Origin: JAHEAO01 sp037968535
GTDB taxonomy: Bacteria > Pseudomonadota > Alphaproteobacteria > Rhodobacterales > Rhodobacteraceae
NCBI GenBank assembly: GCA_037968535.1
Contig: JBBKVT010000167.1
Coordinates: forward strand, 1-5,446
Direction: 5' to 3'
DNA length: 5,446 nt
The notes under the pieces: model-generated
Told to the model about the DNA's origin: nothing
Database searches by the model: none
What the model saw: only the letters and a program-made list of their open reading frames with translations
Translations under genes and position numbers: made by a program
Shown here: piece after piece, positions 1 through 5,325 of the stretch
Numbering within the stretch: the first letter of the stretch is position 1
Layout of the letters: the number at the start of each line of letters is the position of its first letter

Positions 1-244
1 GCCCACTATTATAGCCGGATGCAATGACCCAGTCCGCCACTTTGCGGGCATCTTCCGAAGCGGCTTCCCCCTTGAAATCGACTTCGATCTTTGCCTGGTC
101 TTGCGCAAGCGCCGGGTAAGCGTCTGTCAGCATGGCGCACGCCAGCAAGCCGATCACCAGACTGCGTGCTGTGATCGTCGCGGTCAACCGGTCGAGCCAG
201 CCAAGGAGGGTGGTGCCGGGTCGCTCCAGATAGTCAGCATTCAT
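1..244 (-). CDS. Exported protein, N-terminal part only; tentative L,D-transpeptidase-like
   Basis: The frame runs open from an ATG at 244-242 to the left edge, giving 81 residues without a stop; the C-terminal part lies outside the window. The N-terminus is a long signal peptide: a polar stretch with arginines at 8, 19 and 27, a hydrophobic core from about 28 to 40, and an ALA|Q cleavage site after residue 47. The mature part starts with DQAKIEVDF and continues to ARKVADWVIASG (residues 67-78). I recall this ADWV-ASG-type segment just before the catalytic domain of sphingomonad L,D-transpeptidase-like proteins, which cross-link peptidoglycan in the periplasm, but the catalytic Cys/His region is not visible, so the function is tentative. 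The gene starts 13 bases after the tpsA stop, with GAGGG at 259-255 as a possible ribosome site, so it is probably the third gene of the tpsB-tpsA operon. A TTG at residue 20 would give a signal peptide of more normal length. Confidence 0.5.
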   Translation of the reverse strand, partial: MNADYLERPGTTLLGWLDRLTATITARSLVIGLLACAMLTDAYPALAQDQAKIEVDFKGEAASEDARKVADWVIASGYNSG

Positions 245-257
245 GATCCGTCGGCCC

Positions 258-2531
258 TCAATGCCGCGCCTGTTTAGGTGGGCGGACAGGCACGACTGGT
301 GCCGTGGGCGCGACTTGGCTGACGGGCTTTTCCTCGATCGTTTCGACGACCGGTTTCTCGAACTGGGCCAGTTGCGTGGTCGGCATCTGGATGCCCGGAC
401 CGACGACCGCAAGTCCCGGAGCGAGCGGTAGCGCGGCGATCACTCTCGGAAGTTCGGTGATCGGCTGTGGCGTATCGGGAAGCGCGACCGGGGGAGTTGG
501 CGTTGGCGACGGTGTTGGTACTGGGGTAGGCGTAGGAGTCGGCGTTGGTGTTGGGGTTGGCGTAGGAGTCGGCGTTGGTGTTGGAGCCGCCGTGATGGTT
601 CCCTGAGTCCGCGAGCCCGGGGTGCAGCATGAATCCGCCAGGGCATAAAGGTGGGCATTGGGTCCTGCGAGGCTGTAGCCCGAATAGGTTATGCCGACGC
701 CGGTCCCGACGCCCGAATCGTCGAATTCCGCAGTCGCGTTGGGTCCGGCAACCAGAGTTACGCCGGATGGCAGACCGGAAGCAGCGGTCGTGTTGAAGCC
801 CGAGAGGATGACGGTGTTGGTCCCGTCGAATATTTTGACGCCTTTGGGAAACAGCAGCATCTTCTGGGTCAGCGCAGCGCCCTCGGTCAGAACGAAATTG
901 GTGGAGAAATCGGTTGGAGCAGCATAGGAAACCGGATTGTAAAAGATATTCACCGGGGCAACCGTGACCGTTGTCGGCGGGGCGAGCGGGGCGAAGATGA
1001 TCGTTCCGCCGCCTACGCCCGGGCCGGTGCCGTCCGCGCCGGCGATTAGCGTCAGTCCGACTGGCAGGCCGAGGCTCTGCGCCGGGATGGTGCTGCCGCG
1101 GGTCAATGTGATCGCATTGTCGATATGGACATCATGGCCGGCGCACAGCCGGATGTTGCCGTCGGTCGTGGTCAGTGGGTGAAACACCCGGATGTCCCGG
1201 CCAGCGCTCAGCGAGATGCTGCCGTTGACTGTCGTCAGGGCGGCGTTGACCATCACATCGCGACCGCAACATGCGACGATATTGCCATTGGTCGCAGTGA
1301 TCGCGGCGTTGATGATCACGTCGCGAAAGCCGTTCATCGTTAGCGTCGTCGCGTTGCCCGACGCGGTCCAGGCTATCGCATCGTTGACGATGATATCGCC
1401 ATTGCCCCCCGTGGTGTCGCCGGCAACCGGGATCGTGCTGATCACGACGTTGTTGGTGACCAGCTGCGCCGACAGCGTCGCGCCGGAGATGTTGCCGCCC
1501 GCCCCGACGATGAAGTCCGCGGGGTCGATCAGCCATGTGCCGGTGAGGCCATAGGGAGCGGCAGTGGTGAGCCGCGCGGTTGAGGCGACATTTACCGTGG
1601 CCGCCGAAGTCTCGATGAATCCGCCGTCTCCCCCGACGGGAGCGCTGGCGTCAAGCAGTCCTTTGACGTTGACGACACCGCTGTTCATGTCTCCGAGCAA
1701 CACGATCCGCCCTGCGCGCTTGCCGATCGTGCGCGCCTGGATGATGCCGCTATTGTTGACGACGGTGCCGAGCAGTTCGCCTGCAGCCTGAGCGGTGAGC
1801 ATAACCTGCCCTCCATCAGCCTGAAGCAGCCCGCCATTGTTGACGAGCGCTTTCAACGCACCCTTGTCGATGGCGACGTTGAGCAGCCCGTCGCCGGCGA
1901 CGTCGAGCGTTATCCTCTCGCCCGCCGCAAGCGCGACGGTACCCAGGTTGGCACGAATTACGCCGCGGTTATCGACCCGGGCGCCGAGCAATGCGACATA
2001 ACCGCCATCTGCGGTGATCGTACCCTGGTTCAGGACCGATCCACCGCTGCCGGAAAAGGTGTAATGCCCGGCCATGAAATCCGCATCCGAAAGGTTGAGG
2101 GTCGATGCGACGAGCCCGCCGACATTGACGTTGGCGCCCTTGCCGAAGACGATGCCGTTCGGATTGACCAGAAATACCTGGCCGTTCGAGGTGAGCGAAC
2201 CAAGGATCGTCGAAGGGTCGACCCCCAGCACGCGGTTGAGCGCAACCGCGCTGCTATTAGGCTGAACGAAGTCGACGACGCCGTTCTTGCCGATTGAGAA
2301 ACTCTGCCAGTTGAGCACGGCCTTCTGGCTTGTTTGATTCACCGTGACCGTATCTGATCCCGTCGTGATGGTCGCTCTGCCTGCCGTCACCGACCCTCCG
2401 GTAGGAAGCGCCTGCGCTTGCGCCGGAGTGGCGACGACCAGCGTCGCCATCCCAACTGCGCCCAACCCTACGAGTTTCACCAGCGCGGTCGATCCGGAGA
2501 GAGCGCATTTAAGGCCAATGTTGCTATTCAT
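258..2531 (-). CDS. TpsA-type exoprotein, filamentous-hemagglutinin N-terminal domain
   Basis: This 757-residue protein is the secreted partner of a two-partner secretion (type Vb) system. Residues 1-39 form a Sec signal peptide (cleavage AQA|Q). Residues about 41-160 are the TPS domain that TpsB recognises: NWQSFSIG at 74-81, a VALNRVLG segment at 96-103 and the family hallmark NPNGI at 123-127. A beta-helix with many NxGxI turns follows (about 165-320), then a GTWLIDPADF motif (331-340). Four 21-residue rungs occupy 403-486, a YDG-like module about 566-630, a (PT)10 linker 650-669 inside a proline-rich stretch to 681, and a proline-rich tail ending QARH. At 757 residues it is small for the family, where members often exceed 1,000 to 3,000 residues. 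I see no anchor, protease site or toxin domain, so a surface or released adhesin-like role is inferred. It has five mature cysteines (421, 422, 463, 635, 636). The start is supported by AAAGGA seven bases upstream. It follows tpsB by 54 bases. The TPS assignment is firm; the biological role is not known. Confidence 0.9.
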   Translation of the reverse strand: MNSNIGLKCALSGSTALVKLVGLGAVGMATLVVATPAQAQALPTGGSVTAGRATITTGSDTVTVNQTSQKAVLNWQSFSIGKNGVVDFVQPNSSAVALNRVLGVDPSTILGSLTSNGQVFLVNPNGIVFGKGANVNVGGLVASTLNLSDADFMAGHYTFSGSGGSVLNQGTITADGGYVALLGARVDNRGVIRANLGTVALAAGERITLDVAGDGLLNVAIDKGALKALVNNGGLLQADGGQVMLTAQAAGELLGTVVNNSGIIQARTIGKRAGRIVLLGDMNSGVVNVKGLLDASAPVGGDGGFIETSAATVNVASTARLTTAAPYGLTGTWLIDPADFIVGAGGNISGATLSAQLVTNNVVISTIPVAGDTTGGNGDIIVNDAIAWTASGNATTLTMNGFRDVIINAAITATNGNIVACCGRDVMVNAALTTVNGSISLSAGRDIRVFHPLTTTDGNIRLCAGHDVHIDNAITLTRGSTIPAQSLGLPVGLTLIAGADGTGPGVGGGTIIFAPLAPPTTVTVAPVNIFYNPVSYAAPTDFSTNFVLTEGAALTQKMLLFPKGVKIFDGTNTVILSGFNTTAASGLPSGVTLVAGPNATAEFDDSGVGTGVGITYSGYSLAGPNAHLYALADSCCTPGSRTQGTITAAPTPTPTPTPTPTPTPTPTPTPVPTPSPTPTPPVALPDTPQPITELPRVIAALPLAPGLAVVGPGIQMPTTQLAQFEKPVVETIEEKPVSQVAPTAPVVPVRPPKQARH
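522..581 (-). repeat. Two-copy 30-base tandem repeat coding for Pro-Thr
   Basis: Units 522-551 and 552-581 differ at only two positions (521/551-type edge change aside, 528 A against 558 T is the clear internal difference), and similarity continues into 582-584. Each unit codes for ten residues, five Pro-Thr pairs, within the (PT)10 linker of TpsA. Because the unit is a multiple of three, copy-number change would lengthen or shorten the linker without shifting the frame. Confidence 0.85.
642..836 (-). other. YDG-like module in TpsA
   Basis: Residues about 566-630 carry KIFDGT (566-571), FDDSGVGTG (603-611) and SGYSLAGPNA (617-626), which line up in order with the YDGT, F-x-x-K-x-VGTG and SG-x-x-LSGADAGNY positions of the YDG repeat found in many bacterial surface proteins. 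The lysine before the VGTG and the final NY are not kept, so it is a diverged copy. It sits between the beta-helix and the Pro-Thr linker. Confidence 0.5.
1074..1325 (-). repeat. Four 21-residue beta-helix rungs in TpsA
   Basis: Four consecutive protein repeats of exactly 21 residues (403-423, 424-444, 445-465, 466-486) share the pattern (R/H)D(V/I)-x-(I/V)-x-x-x-(I/L)T-x-T/V-x-G-(N/S)-I. A degenerate longer copy starting GDIIVNDAI precedes them at 378-402. The DNA copies have diverged, so this is an old protein-level repeat, as expected for stacked coils of a right-handed beta-helix. Confidence 0.8.
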
Positions 2532-2538
2532 GATGTAG

Positions 2539-2544
2539 TCCTTT
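2539..2544 (-). promoter_or_regulatory. Ribosome binding site of tpsA
   Basis: AAAGGA on the minus strand, seven bases before the ATG at 2531. It lies inside the 54-base tpsB-tpsA gap, so tpsA has its own good initiation site rather than depending on coupling. The same gap holds a short CGGGG/CCCCG inverted repeat at 2552-2568 (seven-base loop) that could fold between the two genes. Confidence 0.8.
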
Positions 2545-2585
2545 CGGTGTTCGGGGAACGATGCCCCGGCATACTCGGCGGCTCG

Positions 2586-4250
2586 TCAAAATAGTTTCAC
2601 AACCTGGAACCAGAAGCGGCCTGAACGGTCGGGGGCCGAGGTCGCCGGGCCGGTGCCCAGCTTGCGGGCGTAGCTGGTCCGGATCAGGAATCCCTGTGGA
2701 CCTGCCCAGTTTACGCCGATGCCATAGCCACTGCGATGCGCGTAATTCGATCCGGAAAACCATGGATCCTGTGCGAATCGGACCGCGCCCGTTTCTATGA
2801 AGCCGGTCAGCTCGAACTGTCCGGGAAGTCTTGCCGCTTCGCCGCCAAGCCGCAGGTGTGCTTCGACCGTGGCGATATAGCCGATGTCGCCAAAGGCTTC
2901 GCCCTCGGGATAAGCACGCACGCCATAGGCGCCGCCAAGCTGCATTTTCTCTGAACTGTCGAGATTATCGAAGCCATATTGCCCGCGTACCGAGGCGTAG
3001 AGCGACAATGGCCCCGCAACCGATTGCTCGCGTGCGAGACTGGCCTGTATCTTGTTAAATCCACCGGCGCTTCGGGCGGTTATATCGTCGACGGCCCGCT
3101 CGGCCGGGCTGCGGATGTTCAGATTGCCGGTCGTCCAGCCGATGGAAAAAGCATTCGATCCGCCACCGCCCAGGCTGTCGCGCGAGTCGCCAGCGAGGCT
3201 CAGCGTTTCGGCCATGATCCGCTTGTCGGAGTAGCTCGAGACGAGGCCAATATCGTCATGGAGCAGCTTATAGTCGGCGACAGCCAGCAGCGCGAGGTTC
3301 GCCTTTCGCGAGCGGACCAGCGGGTAGGCACCGTATAGGCTGAAGATATCGGCAGTGCCGCTGCCATCGAGCGCCTCGAATTCCCGGCCTAAAGTGTAGC
3401 GCAAGTGCGCATAGGCCACGCCCAATGTCGCATTGCCGACCGGTGCCTGATACGAAGCGCGACCATAGGCGAGCCCTCCGTCCGAAGCGAGCGCACGCAG
3501 CGTGAGCTGATCACCAAAGCCGAGCGGATTGTTGAGGTTGAGCGTGCCGCCGAAACGATAGGTTCCGGTATAGCGGCCTCCGCCATTGTCCGCCTCGACA
3601 TTGCCGCTAATGCGCGGACCGGGGGTGACGTTGACGATCAGATCGGATGTACCGACCGCAGTGCCCGGCGCGAGCGTGGCTTTCACGCGCACACCTGGAA
3701 TATCCGATAGTAGCAACAGGCGCCGTTCGAGCGGGGCGTTAATGACAAGGTCCTGAGAGTCCAGGCCTCTAAGCCGCTGCGTCAAAACCTTGTCGGCAAT
3801 GTCTGCTTCGTTGTGCAGCGCGATTTCGCCGTAGCGGCCTTCGATCACATCGATTATCACGACACCGTCCTGAATGTCCTGTGCCGGTAGGTAAGCTTGC
3901 GCGAGGAAAAGTCCCTGGGCATGATAATGGTCGGATATCCGAGCGGCGAGGACACGGAGCTGAGTCAGCGTCATCTCGCTTCCCGGCTCGAAGCCGGTGG
4001 CCGCGAGCAGCTCGGATTCGGGAAAGGCTGTATGTCCTGTTATGTGGAGCGCCGTCACGAGGATTGAGGCCCCGGTCTCCGAAGTGTCGACTACAGGTGC
4101 GCTGTGTTCAAAATCGAGGTCGGGCGCCGGCTTCTCGGTGACCGGCCGCGGCGGCAGCTGCTGCAGTTGGGTGCCTGCGCTGGGGACTGTTTGTGCTTGG
4201 GCGGTCAGCGCAAAAGATGATGTCAGCGCCAGAGCAATAATAATTTTCAT
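2586..4250 (-). CDS. TpsB outer-membrane secretin, ShlB/FhaC/HecB family
   Basis: This 554-residue Omp85-superfamily transporter is the pore for the TpsA encoded downstream. Residues 1-19 are a signal peptide (AQA|Q). A short proline-rich linker (about 20-60) replaces the longer N-terminal plug-helix region known in FhaC. The first POTRA domain (about 61-138) includes ITGHTAFPESEL and ends DGVVIIDVIEGRYGEI. A second POTRA-like domain (about 139-211) contains the RLLLLSDIPGVRVKATLAPG region. A 16-strand barrel is expected from about 212 to 554. VRAYPEGEAFGD at 444-455 matches the conserved VRGY-type motif of loop L6 that dips into the pore, here with Ala in place of the usual Gly. The protein ends FWFQVVKLF, with the terminal phenylalanine typical of outer-membrane beta-signals. 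The length is normal for the family. The ATG is preceded by AGGAA five bases upstream. It is the first gene of the probable operon, with tpsA starting 54 bases after its stop. The identification is confident; specificity for the adjacent TpsA is inferred from gene order. Confidence 0.95.
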   Translation of the reverse strand: MKIIIALALTSSFALTAQAQTVPSAGTQLQQLPPRPVTEKPAPDLDFEHSAPVVDTSETGASILVTALHITGHTAFPESELLAATGFEPGSEMTLTQLRVLAARISDHYHAQGLFLAQAYLPAQDIQDGVVIIDVIEGRYGEIALHNEADIADKVLTQRLRGLDSQDLVINAPLERRLLLLSDIPGVRVKATLAPGTAVGTSDLIVNVTPGPRISGNVEADNGGGRYTGTYRFGGTLNLNNPLGFGDQLTLRALASDGGLAYGRASYQAPVGNATLGVAYAHLRYTLGREFEALDGSGTADIFSLYGAYPLVRSRKANLALLAVADYKLLHDDIGLVSSYSDKRIMAETLSLAGDSRDSLGGGGSNAFSIGWTTGNLNIRSPAERAVDDITARSAGGFNKIQASLAREQSVAGPLSLYASVRGQYGFDNLDSSEKMQLGGAYGVRAYPEGEAFGDIGYIATVEAHLRLGGEAARLPGQFELTGFIETGAVRFAQDPWFSGSNYAHRSGYGIGVNWAGPQGFLIRTSYARKLGTGPATSAPDRSGRFWFQVVKLF

Positions 4251-4255
4251 TCAGA

Positions 4256-4260
4256 TTCCT
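4256..4260 (-). promoter_or_regulatory. Ribosome binding site of tpsB
   Basis: AGGAA on the minus strand, five bases before the ATG at 4250. It agrees with the start that gives a complete signal peptide, so it fixes the tpsB start. Confidence 0.8.
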
Positions 4261-4395
4261 ACTATAAGGAAGATTGCCATTTCTTTGTCGGCGATCGTCG
4301 TTCTTGTGCCCCTGTTTCAACAATTCGTGCGAGGCTGGCCACGAGGCGCGCGATAGTCGGACCAGAATCTAACGATTAGCATGAATTGGTTGTTG

Positions 4396-4401
4396 ATTAT
4401 A
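4396..4401 (-). promoter_or_regulatory. Candidate -10 box for tpsB
   Basis: A perfect TATAAT reads on the minus strand, 145 bases upstream of the tpsB ATG. No good TTGACA-like hexamer sits 16 to 18 bases upstream of it, where the sequence is GC-rich, and it lacks an extended -10 TG. The call therefore rests on the -10 match, its position in the only gene-free region before the operon, and its orientation. A transcript starting here would have a leader of roughly 135 bases. Confidence 0.4.
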
Positions 4402-4483
4402 GGATCGGAATCTACCTAGCCCGACCCCAAAGCAGCGGCTGCTGGATTCAATTCAAGGCTGCTTCTGCGACGACAATAGTTGT

Positions 4484-4497
4484 TCGGACTGCTCCGA
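4484..4497. repeat. Short inverted repeat TCGGA-N4-TCCGA
   Basis: Two perfect 5-base arms with a four-base centre (CTGC) lie in the region upstream of tpsB, next to an imperfect palindrome around 4471-4486 (CGACAA against TTGTTCG). Such spacing fits either an operator half-site pair or a small hairpin; arms this short also occur by chance. Confidence 0.3.
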
Positions 4498-4513
4498 TCT
4501 AATGTACGCATTG

Positions 4514-4541
4514 AAAAAGACCGACATCGGCGCTCTGCCGA
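4514..4541 (-). terminator. Weak terminator-like element after the fasciclin gene
   Basis: Read on the minus strand, a TCGGC-AGAGC-GCCGA stem-loop (4541-4527) overlaps a second small palindrome, CCGATGTCGG (4530-4521), which is followed at once by TC and five T residues (4518-4514). The stems are only four or five pairs and the element lies about 200 bases beyond the fasciclin stop, so this is a low-confidence candidate. It is the only minus-strand hairpin in the gap with a T-run behind it. Confidence 0.2.
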
Positions 4542-4569
4542 AAATCGCTCGTGTTATCTAATTTTGTGG

Positions 4570-4599
4570 TTTGCGAAAAAGTTATTCTATTCTCGCAAA
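4570..4599. repeat. Inverted repeat TTTGCGA-N16-TCGCAAA
   Basis: Two perfect 7-base arms (4570-4576 and 4593-4599) flank a 16-base AT-rich spacer. The centre-to-centre distance of the arms is 23 bases, about two helical turns, which would suit a dimeric regulator. As an RNA hairpin on the minus strand it would lie about 140 bases after the fasciclin stop and is not followed by a U-run, so it is a poor intrinsic terminator. The function is unknown. Confidence 0.5.
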
Positions 4600-4737
4600 A
4601 TTCACAGTCCGCGGGCGGGAGCTACTTGATTTGGTTACCGTAGGGCGATGTTTAGGACTCACCAGCTTCGGAAAGTACGCATATACCTATCCACACCCGG
4701 CTGGACGCCTTTCAAAAGCGAAGAAGGAAGTTTGATC

Positions 4738-5325
4738 TCAATCTGGTGGGGGGATAAGGCGATCAATACGATAGATTACATCATTTCCCGCGACCACAGG
4801 CAAGCCGACGATACGAGGTGCATCCTTGCCCTGTCCCAGCGTTATAGATTCGCCGTCCCGGTGCAATGTGATCGGCATCGACCCCATTGTGGTAAGCGTA
4901 ACTGAACCGTTCTTTTCGGACAGACCTCTTTCCAAGTCAGCGGCAAGGACATAGCCTGGTGCGATATGTTGGCGTAAAACAGCTACTAGTTGTGGCCGGT
5001 TCTCTGCGCTTTCGATAGCTTCACGTTCAGCCGTATTCAAAGACGTCCACGCATCATCAACAGGCAGGAATACCGTGTAACTGCCTTCTCCGTCGAGCGC
5101 AGACCCAAGTTGGGCTGCACCTATAAGCTTAGCCGATATTGACAGGTCGGCACTATTGCCAAGTGCCGTGGTCAACATCTCGCTATTGGCGCTCCCATTG
5201 ACACCGTCGTTCTCAGCTGTGTTTGTGTTATTGTCCTGACAAGCACCAAGCATGGCGGTAAGCGCAAGTACAATCGACAGTTTTTGGACTGCCGCGCGAC
5301 ATGATTTATTAGCGCGCATCATCAC
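4738..5325 (-). CDS. Fasciclin-domain lipoprotein
   Basis: The protein is up to 195 residues. The N-terminus is a lipoprotein signal: basic n-region, hydrophobic core SIVLALTAM, and lipobox LGAC with Cys29 as the lipidated residue, followed by Gln-Asp. An Asn/Thr/Asp/Ser-rich spacer (31-48) leads into one fasciclin (FAS1) domain, about 49-193. Its first conserved motif is YTVFLPVDDAW (83-93), the equivalent of the usual TVFAPTNDAF; LRQHIAPG (117-124) matches the L-x-x-H-VxPG segment; the second is NDVIYRIDRLIPP (181-193). FAS1 domains are linked to adhesion and surface attachment; this copy is probably anchored to a membrane facing the periplasm, since Asp at +2 is a known inner-membrane retention signal in enterobacteria but here the +2 residue is Gln. 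The first codon at 5325 is GTG, followed directly by two ATGs at 5322 and 5319; any could be the start. The GTG or first ATG overlaps the stop of the upstream gene. Family assignment is confident, the ligand unknown. Confidence 0.9.
   Translation of the reverse strand: MMMRANKSCRAAVQKLSIVLALTAMLGACQDNNTNTAENDGVNGSANSEMLTTALGNSADLSISAKLIGAAQLGSALDGEGSYTVFLPVDDAWTSLNTAEREAIESAENRPQLVAVLRQHIAPGYVLAADLERGLSEKNGSVTLTTMGSMPITLHRDGESITLGQGKDAPRIVGLPVVAGNDVIYRIDRLIPPPD

Larger units (their letters stand above)
4251..4737. other. 487-base intergenic region upstream of tpsB
   Basis: I see no convincing gene on either strand here. The base composition is visibly more AT-rich than the flanking genes, with A/T runs around 4514-4518, 4561-4566 and 4576-4590. 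It must contain the 3' end of the fasciclin transcript and very likely the promoter and control sites for the tpsB operon. Structures seen are a 7-base inverted repeat at 4570-4599, a hairpin-prone stretch at 4521-4541 next to an A-run, a 5-4-5 inverted repeat at 4484-4497, another at 4431-4443, a perfect TATAAT on the minus strand at 4401-4396, and four same-strand copies of TAGAT. A plus-strand frame that starts at 4648 reads into the fasciclin gene antisense and is not credible as a gene. Confidence 0.8.

Noticed and set aside
491..584. The Pro-Thr coding repeats as a CRISPR-like array
   Set aside because: Units are contiguous without unique spacers and code in frame for the linker.
304..606. 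Plus-strand frame with a Gly-Val repeat run
   Set aside because: This is the antisense of the Pro-Thr codons of TpsA. No ribosome site or domain was seen.
274..630. Minus-strand alternate frame rich in Asn, Ala and Tyr repeats
   Set aside because: It is the shifted reading of the Pro-Thr repeat and tail of TpsA; the repeat pattern is inherited from the codons of the true frame.
1192..1791. Long open plus-strand frames opposite tpsA
   Set aside because: GC-rich genes leave open frames on the opposite strand; tpsA shows the conserved TPS motifs in its own frame throughout.
2552..2568. CGGGG/CCCCG inverted repeat between tpsB and tpsA as a terminator
   Set aside because: No T-run follows, the stem is five pairs, and the genes are 54 bases apart in a conserved order, so an intergenic stop is unlikely. 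A processing or attenuation role is possible but unsupported.
4264..4269. TATAGT on the minus strand just before the tpsB ribosome site as a -10 box
   Set aside because: A start from here would fall in or after the ribosome binding site and there is no well-spaced -35 hexamer.
4431..4443. AGCAG-CGG-CTGCT inverted repeat as a terminator
   Set aside because: Short stem, no T-run on either side, and a repeated GCTGCT nearby (4458-4463) suggests simple local sequence similarity.
4648..4905. Plus-strand frame of 85 residues starting in the gap upstream of tpsB
   Set aside because: Two thirds of it run antisense to the fasciclin gene, it has no clear ribosome site, and its product has no signal, domain or composition of a real protein.
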